Assembly (NCBI GenBank): GCA_963823845.1
Contig: CAWGND010000011.1
Span: 620,001-684,000 of the forward strand
Reading direction: 5' to 3'
From: Alloacidobacterium sp963823845
Lineage (GTDB): Bacteria; Acidobacteriota; Terriglobia; Terriglobales; Acidobacteriaceae
DNA length: 64,000 nucleotides
Numbering within the stretch: the stretch's first letter is position 1; each line of letters opens with the position of its first letter. The position numbers and the translations under genes were made by a program. The notes beneath the pieces were generated by a model, which worked only from the letters and a program-made list of their open reading frames with translations, did not search any database and was not told the DNA's origin. Shown in pieces: positions 53,045 to 62,044 of the stretch.

Positions 53045-53677
53045 TCACTCAATTGGCGCATTCTCCGGCCGAGGCTCCTCCGGATCCTTCTTGATCGTTG
53101 CCCCCGGCACCACCCAAACCACCGTCACCAGGGCAACGATCATCAGCGACAGCCACGGTTTGTAAAACGTGACCGCAATCGCCAATAGATAAATCGCCAG
53201 GCTCGCGCCGTGCTTCCACAGCTCTGAAGTATCCCGGCGGCTCAACGATCCGGCATACCATTGCCGCCGCATCACCGCCCAGCGCAGCAGGAAAAACGCT
53301 GCGCCGGCCACCAGCATCGTCAGGTCATAAAGCAGCGTCGAGAACGAGCTAAAGTCCTTCTCATCCAGATAGTCCACGAAGAACGGCACCAGCGAAAGCA
53401 CAAAGAGAAAAATGAGATTCGACCACAGGACCAGGTAGTCAATGCTCTCTGTCCGCCGAATCAGCTCGTGGTGATTGATCCAGTAAATTCCCACCATCAA
53501 AAAGCTGAGCAGGTAAACACTCAGCCGCGGCGCGACCGACCACAGCCCCGCCCACCCATCCTCACGCGGAACATGCAGCTCCAGCACCATGATCGTGATA
53601 ATCACTGCAATCACGCCATCTGAGAAGGCCTCGAGGCGCGCCGAACTCATCTGTGAATTCGAATTCGAATCTGCCAT
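53045..53677 (-). CDS. TMEM175-family (DUF1211) potassium-channel-like membrane protein
   Basis: About 210 residues with six membrane segments. The first holds the family filter motif RLEAFSDGVIAVIITIMVLE (the FSDG signature of bacterial TMEM175 channels). Later segments include LSVYLLSFLMVGIYWINHHEL and WLSLMIVALVTVVWVVPG. Bacterial members conduct potassium with low selectivity. The start at ATG 53677 is preferred; ATG 53701 and a GTG at 53707 are possible. It is divergent from the GntR gene. Confidence 0.85.
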   Translation of the reverse strand: MADSNSNSQMSSARLEAFSDGVIAVIITIMVLELHVPREDGWAGLWSVAPRLSVYLLSFLMVGIYWINHHELIRRTESIDYLVLWSNLIFLFVLSLVPFFVDYLDEKDFSSFSTLLYDLTMLVAGAAFFLLRWAVMRRQWYAGSLSRRDTSELWKHGASLAIYLLAIAVTFYKPWLSLMIVALVTVVWVVPGATIKKDPEEPRPENAPIE

Positions 53678-53736
53678 TGTGCCGCCAAGAAATCGTTCCA
53701 TTCTCACCGATCACGAAAATTTTTCAAAATACCACT

Positions 53737-53765
53737 TGCAATGTACTAGTCTACTAGTACATTAT
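53737..53765 (+). promoter_or_regulatory. Promoter with perfect palindromic operator upstream of gntR
   Basis: AATGTACTAGT (53740-53750) and ACTAGTACATT (53753-53763) are perfect 11-bp arms separated by CT. They sit inside a promoter-like TTGCAA (53737-53742), 17 bp, CATTAT (53760-53765). Transcription would then start near 53772, two bases before the gntR ATG, implying a leaderless mRNA. Binding of the GntR product here would shut its own promoter. Confidence 0.65.
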
Positions 53766-53773
53766 TTATTAAG

Positions 53774-54190
53774 ATGACGCCGACGAAACAACCCGAAGCC
53801 TTTACCTTCCGCTTCGACCCCCACAGCGGCGTGCCCGTCTTTCGTCAGATCATCGACCAGGTCCAGGCCGGCATCGCCTCCGGCGCCCTCGCATGTGGCG
53901 ACCAACTCCCCACCGTCCGCCAGGTAGCCGTCGACCTCGCCATCAATCCCAACACCGTCCTCCGCGCCTATCGCGAGATGGAAATTCGCGGCATCGTCGA
54001 CACCCAGCAGGGCACAGGCACCTTCATCGCCAGCCGCAAAATCGAGCAGTCCAAAGCCGAGCGCGAACGCGCGCTCGCGCAGCTCACCAGCGAATTTGTT
54101 TCACGCGCCGGAGCCGGCGGGTTCACCCTCCAGGACCTGATCGACTCACTGCGCGAATTTCAATCGGAAGCCGGCAAAAAGAGGAGATAA
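53774..54190 (+). CDS. GntR-family regulator, YtrA-like
   Basis: A 138-residue protein. The N-terminal GntR winged helix has VPVFRQIIDQVQAGIASG, DQLPTVRQVAVDLAINPNTV, and the wing GIVDTQQGTGTFIA. It is followed by only a short helical tail (about residues 92-138), as in the YtrA subfamily, rather than a large effector domain. The perfect palindrome overlapping its promoter is probably its operator. It is 2 bp upstream of the SPFH-protein gene, so it likely regulates that operon in response to an envelope or membrane signal (inference). Confidence 0.9.
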   Translation: MTPTKQPEAFTFRFDPHSGVPVFRQIIDQVQAGIASGALACGDQLPTVRQVAVDLAINPNTVLRAYREMEIRGIVDTQQGTGTFIASRKIEQSKAERERALAQLTSEFVSRAGAGGFTLQDLIDSLREFQSEAGKKRR

Positions 54191-54192
54191 CC

Positions 54193-55054
54193 ATGAAAAG
54201 ATTCGGCCAGTACAGCACCGTCGGTATCGCAGTCTTCGTCATTTGCGTGCTCGCCGGATTTCAAGCCACAGTATTCACCAGGCACGGCGTCTACGCGATC
54301 ATCGGCCTTCTCGCCGGTGCGTATTTTTTCTTCGCAATCAAGGTCGTCAACCAGTGGGAACGCGTCGCTATCCTGCGCTTCGGCCGATACAAGGGCCTGC
54401 GCGGCCCCGGCGTCTTCATGCATCGTTCCCATCGTCGACACCCTCAGCCGCTATGTCGATCAGCGCATCCGCCTCGCGACCGTCAACGCCGAGTCCACGC
54501 TCACCCGCGACACTGTTCCCGTCGACGTCGACGCCATCGTCTTCTGGCTCGTGTGGAACGCGGAAAAATCCATCTTAGAAGTTGAAGATTTTGTCCAGGC
54601 CATCACTCTCAGCGCGCATACCGCGCTCCGCGAATCCATCGGCCGCCACCACCTCGCGCAAATGATCACCGACCGCGAAAGCCTCGGCGCCGAGCTGCAA
54701 AAAATCCTCGACGCAAAAACCACATCATGGGGCATCACCGTGCAATCCGTCGAGATTCGCGACGTCCGCATCCCGCTCGGATTGCAGAACGCCATGTCGC
54801 AACAGGCGCAAGCCGAACGCGAACGCCAGGCTCGCGTCATCCTCGGCGAAGCAGAAGTGCAGGTCTCCGCCCAGTTCGCGCAAGCTTCACAAGCCTACGC
54901 CGACAATCCCGTAGCCCTCCATCTCCGCGCCATGAACATGCTCTACGAGGCCATTCGCGACAAGGGAGCGACGGTCATCGTGCCATCTTCCGCCGTAGAA
55001 ACCATGGGCCTCGGCGGAATGCTGGCCCTGACCTCAATGGGAAAGCAACAGTAA
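54193..55054 (+). pseudogene. SPFH/Band 7 (slipin-like) membrane protein, one frame break
   Basis: Two membrane segments (VGIAVFVICVLAGFQATVF, YAIIGLLAGAYFFFAIKVV) and the start of a Band 7 domain (NQWERVAILRFGRYKGLRGPG) lie in the first frame from ATG 54193 (GAGGAG at 6 bases). That frame runs out of homology at 54420 and stops at 54585. The rest (IVPIVDTLSRYVDQRIRLAT, TRDTVPVDVDAIVFW, SVEIRDVRIPLG) lies in another frame to 55054. One extra C at about 54421 joins them to a protein of about 287 residues, normal for slipins. SPFH proteins scaffold membrane microdomains. Confidence 0.85.
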
Positions 55055-55070
55055 CAAACAAGGAGGAACC

Positions 55071-55492
55071 ATGAAAAAGGCAATCACACTCTGTCTAGCC
55101 AGCGTTCTCCTACTGGCAACTACTATCCCCGCCCGAGCAGAAAACCACAGATGGCCGGGGTCTGGAGAGCGACCATGCACGACCAGCCCTGCATTCTAAT
55201 GAACATTCACGACAACAAGGGACAACTCAGCGGCAACATCATTTTCTACCTGCTCAAACTCGAGAACGGTTCATGGCATGCAACCGGCTCTGACCCCATC
55301 CCCCTCATTCACCCACGCATAGAAGGCAACTACTTTGTCTTCGAAGTGGTGCACGCCAAAAAGAACGGCTCCACAGATCCAGCGGATCAGCAACTGCAAA
55401 CCTTCCGCATGGGACTCGCGGGAAAGGACAAGGGCATCTTCAGCAATGCTCTCGAAGGTCAGGACCTGATAATGCATCGAAGCGATAACTGA
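55071..55492 (+). pseudogene. Small secreted protein, frame break after the signal peptide
   Basis: ATG 55071 with AAGGAGG encodes a signal peptide (KKAITLCLASVLLLATTIPA) but reaches a stop at 55199. The protein-like continuation MAGVWRATMHDQPCILMNIH to MHRSDN lies in another frame (55151-55492). The break falls between 55141 and 55150. Joined, it would be a secreted beta-rich protein of about 140 residues. The pattern GxWxA near the start of the mature part recurs in acidobacterial exported proteins, function unknown. It is 16 bp after the SPFH gene, in the same operon. Confidence 0.65.
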
Positions 55493-55501
55493 ACACGCGG
55501 C

Positions 55502-55909
55502 TCAGGAGCCACCGCCAAGCGGCTTGCCGATCTCCCAATGGTGCCCGAACGGATCGACCAACCGTCCCACGCGCCAATGGTAAGGCTTATCGTCAACCGG
55601 CCAGACGACGGTGGCTCCCGCCGCAACCGCCTGCGCAAACGCCGCATCCGGATCATCTACCACCATTACCATCCGCACCGTTCCACCGCCCAGCGATTCA
55701 GGGCTGAAGTTCAAATGTTCCGGCGACTCATCCGCCAGCCAGAAATCTGCCCCGCCAACGGATAACTGCGCCACCACCGCCCCGCTCGGATCGTCCACGC
55801 GAAGCAGCTCCGCCGCCCCAAACGCCGCCTTATAGAATTCGACCGCCCTGGCCCCATTTCGAACCGAGAGGAGCGGAGCAATCGACGTCTTTTCAACTCT
55901 GGAACTCAT
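55502..55909 (-). CDS. VOC-family (glyoxalase/PhnB-like) protein
   Basis: A 135-residue vicinal-oxygen-chelate protein: IAPLLSVRNGARAVEFYKAA near the start, GADFWLADES, VDDPDAAFAQAVAAGATVVWP, and the ending GRLVDPFGHHWEIGKP. These are the marks of PhnB-type VOC proteins. The usual activities (glyoxalase, dioxygenase, drug binding) cannot be told apart. It is convergent with the secreted-protein gene. Confidence 0.85.
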   Translation of the reverse strand: MSSRVEKTSIAPLLSVRNGARAVEFYKAAFGAAELLRVDDPSGAVVAQLSVGGADFWLADESPEHLNFSPESLGGGTVRMVMVVDDPDAAFAQAVAAGATVVWPVDDKPYHWRVGRLVDPFGHHWEIGKPLGGGS

Positions 55910-55995
55910 ACCAAGATCCTACCGCCGTTCACGGTTAATGCTTCAATATCCCCGGTCCGATAAGAGACTTGCGCGGAAAAAACAAGGAGGAAGCT

Positions 55996-56316
55996 ATGCC
56001 AGAACTCAAATGCCAAACCCCGGATTGCAACAACGAAGTCGCCGACCCGCACCATTTTGAGACAGGCGAATGGGCCCTGCTGCATAAAGGCGAACTGGCA
56101 GGCCTCTACAGCTCGTTTGAAAACGCATCCAGCGAAGCAGCCGCCAGATTCCATTGCCGCCGCTGCCTCATACGCCAGGTCAGCGCCCCACCGCTGGCTC
56201 TAACCGTCTCCGCCGAGAATCTTCGAGCCGCCAATAACAAGATACTCATTCTGTTGCAAAAGTGGACAAGATCGATCACGCGACGCCTGTTTCCCGCCGA
56301 CGAAATGTCGTTCTGA
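55996..56316 (+). CDS. Small cysteine-rich protein, function unknown
   Basis: About 106 residues. Two Cys pairs (CQTPDC near residue 6, and CRRC around residue 56) could form a zinc ribbon; HHFETGEWALLHKGE lies between. The C-terminal third is basic and helical (NNKILILLQKWTRSITRRLF). ATG 55996 follows AAGGAGGAAGC, an excellent ribosome site. No family recognised. Confidence 0.6.
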   Translation: MPELKCQTPDCNNEVADPHHFETGEWALLHKGELAGLYSSFENASSEAAARFHCRRCLIRQVSAPPLALTVSAENLRAANNKILILLQKWTRSITRRLFPADEMSF

Positions 56317-56342
56317 GCGAATCCCTTCAGAGTGTCAGAAGA

Positions 56343-57728
56343 TCACGAGGGGGAGGGGGTCACGACCCGCCGGGCCGCCCCACGCCCCTGTCGAACGAGA
56401 TCGGGAAGCCCAACTCCGTAATACGCATTCCCGATCAATTGAAGCCCGGGAAAGGCCCTTATCCGCTCCTCAAGCCGGGCCATCCGCTCCAGATGCCCAA
56501 CGGCATACTGCGGCAGCGAGCGCGGCCAACGCCGGACAACGGTGAATGAAGCCTGCGGCAGCGGCCCGAGCAGAGAAGAAAGCTGGCGGATGGCGAGCGC
56601 GACAACCTCGTCATCCGGAGAGTTGAGCAACTGCGGCGCAGAATCGCCGCCAAAGAATGCCCGCAGCAGAACAGCGCCTTCGGGAGCGCGGTGGGCGAAC
56701 TTCTGGTCCACGAAGGTGCAGGCAATGAAGAGAAGGCGCGCCGGATTCCTGGGATTGCGGCACCAGGAACCCAAATCCGCGAGGAATCCGCAAGGATTTC
56801 GCAATTTCCGGCGCAAAAGCGAGCGCCACAACAATCGCCGACGAAGCATCCATCGCCAACAACTCATCGAAGCCGGAATCGAGCGGCGAGAGCAACTCTC
56901 GCGTCACATCCGCCGGAGTTGCGACAAAAACAGCGTCAAATTCGACATCTTCTGACGCTAAAACACGCCATTTTGAACCATTTACGGCGACTTTCGTGAC
57001 GCTTTCATTCAGCCTGACAGAAGACTCAGGCAAAACCGCAACCATGCGATCGACCAGCGTCTGTAACCAGATTTAAGCGTAGTAAAGACTGACGCGCTGC
57101 CAGCGCCGCGAGTACTCTTTTGCAGCGCCGAAATCAGGCTGCCATGCTCGCGCTCCATCTTCACGAACGCGGGCATCACAGCACGCACGCTCAACCGGTC
57201 AATGCTGCCGCCGAAGACACCAGCCAGCAGCGGGGCGGCAATCGTATCCGTAGCCTCATCGCCGAAGTGCCGGCGAACAAAGCTGGCCACAGACTCATCC
57301 GATTCCGGAACCAACGCCTTCAGTTCTTCGGCGCGCTTTGGCTCGCGCAGATAGGCCAGACGTGCCTGCCAGCTGAAGAGCGGAGAGCTCAGCAGCGGCT
57401 CCCACTTCGTGGGAACCATCATGCGCATGCCATCGGGCATCGCGACCAGTTTCCCTCCCTGAACAATGTACGTCCGCCGCAAACGATCATTCGACGGAAT
57501 GATCTCGGCCTCCAGACCCAATTCGATAGCCAGTTCGCGCGCCCAGGGCTTCTCCGTCACCCACGAATCAGGCCCACATTCGACCACAAATCCATTGCGC
57601 CGCACCGTCTCAACAATGCCGCCAAGCCGATCGGAAGCCTCGTAGAGAACAAACTCCGCTCCTAACCGAGCCAACTCGTATGCAGCGGAAACACCGGCAA
57701 TGCCACCGCCGATGACAGCGACCTTCAT
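56343..57728 (-). pseudogene. hemG: Protoporphyrinogen oxidase (HemG/HemY type), two frame breaks
   Basis: The FAD-binding N-terminus is clear (MKVAVIGGGIAGVSAAYELA, VLYEASDRLGGIVETVRRNG), then DSWVTEKPWARELAIELGL. The first frame degrades after FTTLKSG at about 57066. The second frame takes over with QTLVDRMVAVLPESSVRLNE up to GFGFLVPQ. The third continues from about 56750 as NPARLLFIACTFVDQKFAHR to the end at 56343 (GLQLIGNAYYGVGLPDLVRQ, the typical C-terminal FAD motif). Total length about 460 residues fits HemY-type oxidases, which make protoporphyrin IX (or coproporphyrin III). It overlaps hemH by 4 bases. Loss would hit haem synthesis, which argues for sequence error. Confidence 0.85.
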
Positions 57729-58651
57729 GACGCAGCCAGCCTCGTCAGACCGCGGCGCGCAATATCGGCGAGCGCCGCAGTCAGCAGAGGCGAGCTGTTG
57801 AGCGACCTCGGCCGCTCAACGCGCAGGCCAAGGTTCCGGCCAAAGTCGCGGAAGGCAATGTCAATGTCATACAAGATCTCGACGTGGTCGCAGAGAAAGC
57901 CGATGGGGTCGATAATGACCGCTTTATGCCCTTCCTTCTGCAACTCGGTCAACGTGTCCTCAACCGTCGGCCCAATCCACGGACCGCCCGACATCCCCTG
58001 ACTCTGGAAGGCAAACCGCCACTCCTTCAGACCAGGAACGCAATCGGCTACGCTTTCAGCTGTGCGCTTCGCCTCCTCGGCATAAGGATCGGCTGGCTGG
58101 TCCGGTTGAGGCTCGACCGTTCTGAGCGGAACACTATGCGCGGTAAACAGCACCGGAACCGGATCGCCCACCTCACGCGAGAGACTGTGCCACAACGGAC
58201 GCAACCGCTCCGCAAACGCTTCCGCCAGCAACGGATGGTCCGCCCAGCCCTCGACAAAGTCGATCCTCAGGCGATCGGCCGCAGCCGTCACAACAGCGCG
58301 CCTGTACAGGCCAACGCTGGTCCGCGAGTTCTGAGGAGCAAGACAGATCACCACGGCAGAAGTAACGCCGTCGTCGACCATCTGTTGAACGGTGTCCCTG
58401 ATATAGGGCTTCCAGTTGCGCATGCCGACATACACCGGCAGGTCAAGCTCAGCGCCAAGCAGCCGTCCCTGCTCCCGCGTTAACCGGGTCAGCGGGCTCG
58501 ATCCGATCAGCGAATAACGGTGCCGTATCTCCTCAATCACCGACTCCGGCAATGGTCGCCCACCCGTTACATTGCTTAGATACTCCGGGATCTCAGCCAA
58601 GGCATCCGGAGTACCGTGCGCCAACAGCAGCACCGCCGCGCGATCACCCAT
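57725..58651 (-). CDS. hemH: Ferrochelatase
   Basis: A 308-residue enzyme inserting iron into the porphyrin, the last haem step. Motifs are VLLLAHGTPD, SPLTRLTREQG, YVGMRNWKPYI, VLFTAHSVPLR (metal-site His), WRFAFQSQGMSGGPWIGPTV and IDPIGFLCDHVEILYDIDI. It overlaps hemE by 8 bases and hemG by 4 bases. Whether the substrate is protoporphyrin or coproporphyrin cannot be decided from this sequence. Confidence 0.93.
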   Translation of the reverse strand: MGDRAAVLLLAHGTPDALAEIPEYLSNVTGGRPLPESVIEEIRHRYSLIGSSPLTRLTREQGRLLGAELDLPVYVGMRNWKPYIRDTVQQMVDDGVTSAVVICLAPQNSRTSVGLYRRAVVTAAADRLRIDFVEGWADHPLLAEAFAERLRPLWHSLSREVGDPVPVLFTAHSVPLRTVEPQPDQPADPYAEEAKRTAESVADCVPGLKEWRFAFQSQGMSGGPWIGPTVEDTLTELQKEGHKAVIIDPIGFLCDHVEILYDIDIAFRDFGRNLGLRVERPRSLNSSPLLTAALADIARRGLTRLAAS

Positions 58652-59756
58652 GCCCTACCTCACGAGACAGCTCCCGCACAAACCGGACCACGTGTTGTAC
58701 GTTCTCAACCGGGGTGCCCGGCACAATCCCATGTCCGAGGTTAAAGATATGCCCCGGCCGCCCTCCGGCCTGAGCAAGAATCTGCTTCACGCGCTCTCGA
58801 ATCAGTTCCGGCTCGGCAAACAACGTGATCGGGTCCAGATTCCCCTGTACCGCAGACGCATAATCGAACGATTTCCACGCCTCGCCCAGCGGCGTGCGCC
58901 AGTCCAGACCCAGGACGTCTGCACCGGTCTCGCGCATGGCAGGCAGCAGGCTGGCCGTCTCGACGCCAAAATAGATCACAGGCACACCGAAGGACTGCAC
59001 CTCGCGTATCAGTGTTTTCGTGATTGGCAGCACAAAATCGCGATAATCTTCAACGCTGAGTACACCCACCCAACTGTCGAAAATCTGGATGACGTCCGCA
59101 CCCGCCTCCACCTGCTCCCTCGCATATTCGCACAGCACCGTGACGAGCTTCTCTATCAACAGCCGCCACGTATCCGGCTGCCGGTACATCATCGTCTTTG
59201 TAGCAACGTAGTTGCGCGAGCTGCCACCCTCGATCATGTAGCTTGCGAGCGTAAACGGCGCGCCGCAAAAACCGATGATGCCGATGCGATCTTTGAAGTG
59301 AGCAACCACTCTTTCAATCGCTTCGGCAACGTAGCTCAGTTCAGACGCCCGATCCGTGCGCAGCTGCTTGACATCGTCAAAGGTCCGCACCGGCCTGTGG
59401 ACCACCGGGCCTTCGCCTGCCTGGAACTCAAAATCAAGTCCCATAGGTTCGAACGGCAATAGCAGATCGGCAAAGATGATCGCTGCATCCACGTCCAGCT
59501 TTTCCGCCGCAGTAATCGTCACCTCTGCTGCTAACTTTGGCTGCCTGCAAATTTCCAGCAATGAATGGTGCTTCCGCACCGCCTGGTATTCCGGCATGTA
59601 GCGACCAGCCTGACGCAAGAACCAGACAGGCGTGCGGTCTACGGGTTTGCGCAGGCAGGCGCGCACAAAACGCGTGCCGGATGTGAGGTCGTCAGTCTCA
59701 ATCTGTGTATTTGGGAAATGTTGTTGCATTGCGGAGATCACTCTTGAGGTTAGCAT
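58644..59756 (-). CDS. hemE: Uroporphyrinogen decarboxylase
   Basis: A 370-residue TIM-barrel enzyme converting uroporphyrinogen III to coproporphyrinogen III. Signatures are PVWFLRQAGRYMPEY, IIFADLLLPFEPMGLD, IGFCGAPFTLASYMIEGG, QIFDSWVGVLS, YFGVETASLLP and NLGHGIVPGTP. ATG 59756 is the first start; ATG 59729 (MQQHFPNTQ) is equally possible, as neither has a clear ribosome site. First gene of the hemE-hemH-hemG operon. Confidence 0.95.
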   Translation of the reverse strand: MLTSRVISAMQQHFPNTQIETDDLTSGTRFVRACLRKPVDRTPVWFLRQAGRYMPEYQAVRKHHSLLEICRQPKLAAEVTITAAEKLDVDAAIIFADLLLPFEPMGLDFEFQAGEGPVVHRPVRTFDDVKQLRTDRASELSYVAEAIERVVAHFKDRIGIIGFCGAPFTLASYMIEGGSSRNYVATKTMMYRQPDTWRLLIEKLVTVLCEYAREQVEAGADVIQIFDSWVGVLSVEDYRDFVLPITKTLIREVQSFGVPVIYFGVETASLLPAMRETGADVLGLDWRTPLGEAWKSFDYASAVQGNLDPITLFAEPELIRERVKQILAQAGGRPGHIFNLGHGIVPGTPVENVQHVVRFVRELSREVGHG

Positions 59757-59806
59757 TCCCGCGCCGTCTTCTGCAGAAGACGGCTAAAGTGCAATCTCCG
59801 CTGTTG

Positions 59807-61876
59807 CTACTTCTTCGCGGCCGGTGGCGGCATCAGGTATTTGTCATACCACTCGAAGTAGCGCTGGTAGCGGTCGCGGATAAAGCTGGGCCGCGTGAAT
59901 CCATGAAACTGCCCCGGATACACCACCAGCTCCGTCGGAACATTCAGGCTGCGCAGCGCCTGGTACATCTGCTCGCCGCCCATCAGGGGCACGTTAAAGT
60001 CTTTGTCACCGCCCATAAAAAGTGTGGGCGTATGAATGCGGTCAGCGTGCAGAAAGGGATAGCCGAGCTTGATGTAGGTATCGAGATTTTTCCATGGCGG
60101 CCCTAGTTCCTGGTCGTATTGAATGATGTACTGATCGACACCATAGAAGCCGAGCGGATTTCCGGTGCCTGCGCCGCTGATTGCCGCCTTGAAGCGTGTC
60201 GTGCTGGCAATGGTGTAGTCGGTGAGGATGCCTCCGTAACTCCATCCACCCACGCCAAGTCGATCAGGGTCTGCGACGCCTTGCTTTACTGCTTCATCGA
60301 CGCTTGCCAGCAAATCAATGACTTCCTTATTACCCCAGTCAGAAAAGATACTCTGCTGATAAGTCGCACTTCGCCCTGCGCTGCCCCGATAGTTCACATT
60401 CAGCACTGCGTAACCGCGACCTGCAAAGAGTTGCCGCTCAGGAACAAAGGCATGGGCATCCTGTCCGTCCGGACCGCCGTGAATTCGCAACAGCATCGGA
60501 TACTTTTGCCCATCCTGATAGCCAACAGGCAGCGTCAACAGCGCATGTACATCGGCGCCATCTTTCGTTTTCGCCTGTAAGTCACGGGTCTCACCGAGTT
60601 TTAACTGGGCGATCAGTGCGTCATTGTGCGATGTCAGCTTCCGCAGCTTGCCGTCTTCAAAAGCAAATACTTCTCCAGGCGCTGCGTCCGTGGTCCAGAC
60701 GACTGCGGAATGCCCTCCAGCCTGATTCCGCGTCACCACCGATCCCGGCGCGTCTATCAGCCGTTTGACTGATCCATCATTCAGCGAAACCGAAGCCAGA
60801 TACTCTGAGCGATCGTCCGTCACTAACACAGTTACAGATTGGCCATCCTCGGCAAATGCAGGCGCCGAGACAGCGCGATCCAGCTTCTTTGTCAGAACAT
60901 GCGCCTCGCCGCCCGCGGCGGCGACGACCGCAAGCTGGTTCTGGTTGTATTCAAGATATTTGGGCTCGCTGCCGTGTAAGTAAGCAATCAACTTGCTGTC
61001 CGGACTCCACGCTAACCGGCCGCCATCCTGCCCTTCGAACGTCGTCAGCTTCCTAGCCACTGAATTCGCTCTTGCGTCGACGGCAAACACATCTGTGTTC
61101 GTCGTCCGGTCCGGATCGGGATCATGATTGCTCACATACGCAATGTGTGCTCCATCCGGAGACCACACGGCATTCTGCTCGCTATATTTGGTATCCGTCG
61201 TCACTTTTTCCAGCTTGTGGGTATCGACGTCAAACAAATAGAGCAGCGTCGGCGTCGTCTCCGATGAGACATAACCTTCAATATCCTGCTTGAAGTGATA
61301 ACGATCGATGACGATCGGTTTCGGCTTCTCTTTCTCTTTGTCTTTATCTTTGTCCTTCGCCTCCGACGAGGCCTCCTTGTCCTCGGCAATCCCGAGCAGT
61401 AACTTCTTTCCATCCGGCGACCATGCGTAAAAGGACAAATGATTCTTTACATCCGTGAGTTGGCGCGCCTCACCGCCGCGCCGGTCCAGTACCCATACCT
61501 GCGGTCCCTTCGCCTTTCCCGCGCGATCGGAAGTAAATGACAAATACTTCCCATCCGGACTCCAACGGGGTGAGCTCGATGAGTTTTCGCTCGCATAGGT
61601 TAACCGCATGTCTTCGGAACCGTCCCACTTCACCATCCAGATGTCCGTCAGACGTTTGTCTGCGGTCGTGTCGATTGTGCTTACCGTATAGGCAACCCAA
61701 TTCCCATCCGGCGAGACCTGCAGATCGCCCACATCCTGCAGACGGAAGAGGTCATCAAGCGTCATCGCGTGCGGCGCCGGTGGCGTAGCGGGTGTGGTGG
61801 TCGTCGTTGTTTGAGATAAGAGGGGAAATGCAAATGTAAAAGTCAGGGCGAACAGGCAGGTTGAGGAGAACATCAT
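59807..61876 (-). CDS. Secreted S9-family prolyl-oligopeptidase-like serine peptidase
   Basis: About 689 residues with a signal peptide (FSSTCLFALTFTFAFPLLSQ), then a Thr-rich linker. An N-terminal beta-propeller follows with WD40/TolB-like repeats (SPDGNWVAYTV, SPRWSPDGKYLSF, AVWSPDGAHIAYV, LAWSPDSKLIAYL). The C-terminal alpha/beta-hydrolase has nucleophile Ser about 546 in GGWSYGGI and the late His in PGQFHGFTRP. It matches acylaminoacyl-peptidase or dipeptidyl-peptidase-like S9 enzymes that degrade peptides. A charged KDKDKDKEKEKPKP stretch interrupts one propeller blade. Start at ATG 61876; the frame is open to 61942. Confidence 0.9.
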   Translation of the reverse strand: MMFSSTCLFALTFTFAFPLLSQTTTTTTPATPPAPHAMTLDDLFRLQDVGDLQVSPDGNWVAYTVSTIDTTADKRLTDIWMVKWDGSEDMRLTYASENSSSSPRWSPDGKYLSFTSDRAGKAKGPQVWVLDRRGGEARQLTDVKNHLSFYAWSPDGKKLLLGIAEDKEASSEAKDKDKDKEKEKPKPIVIDRYHFKQDIEGYVSSETTPTLLYLFDVDTHKLEKVTTDTKYSEQNAVWSPDGAHIAYVSNHDPDPDRTTNTDVFAVDARANSVARKLTTFEGQDGGRLAWSPDSKLIAYLHGSEPKYLEYNQNQLAVVAAAGGEAHVLTKKLDRAVSAPAFAEDGQSVTVLVTDDRSEYLASVSLNDGSVKRLIDAPGSVVTRNQAGGHSAVVWTTDAAPGEVFAFEDGKLRKLTSHNDALIAQLKLGETRDLQAKTKDGADVHALLTLPVGYQDGQKYPMLLRIHGGPDGQDAHAFVPERQLFAGRGYAVLNVNYRGSAGRSATYQQSIFSDWGNKEVIDLLASVDEAVKQGVADPDRLGVGGWSYGGILTDYTIASTTRFKAAISGAGTGNPLGFYGVDQYIIQYDQELGPPWKNLDTYIKLGYPFLHADRIHTPTLFMGGDKDFNVPLMGGEQMYQALRSLNVPTELVVYPGQFHGFTRPSFIRDRYQRYFEWYDKYLMPPPAAKK

Positions 61877-62044
61877 TTTGGTTAGACTAAAGGCTTTGCG
61901 AAATTCAAACAATAGAAATAGCAGATCCGTACCCTTCCACACACGGAGCTTTAGTTTGATTCAGTTTGCGATGTGCCACGTTCCGGAGCGGAAGCGAGGA
62001 TCATATCTCCTCAAGACTCGGAACCGCCGAGACTATCCCTCGTG

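Noticed and set aside
61300..61370. Lys/Glu/Asp repeat in the S9 peptidase as a functional insertion
   Set aside because: The charged run is short and lies in a surface loop of the propeller; such low-complexity loops are common and carry no clear meaning.
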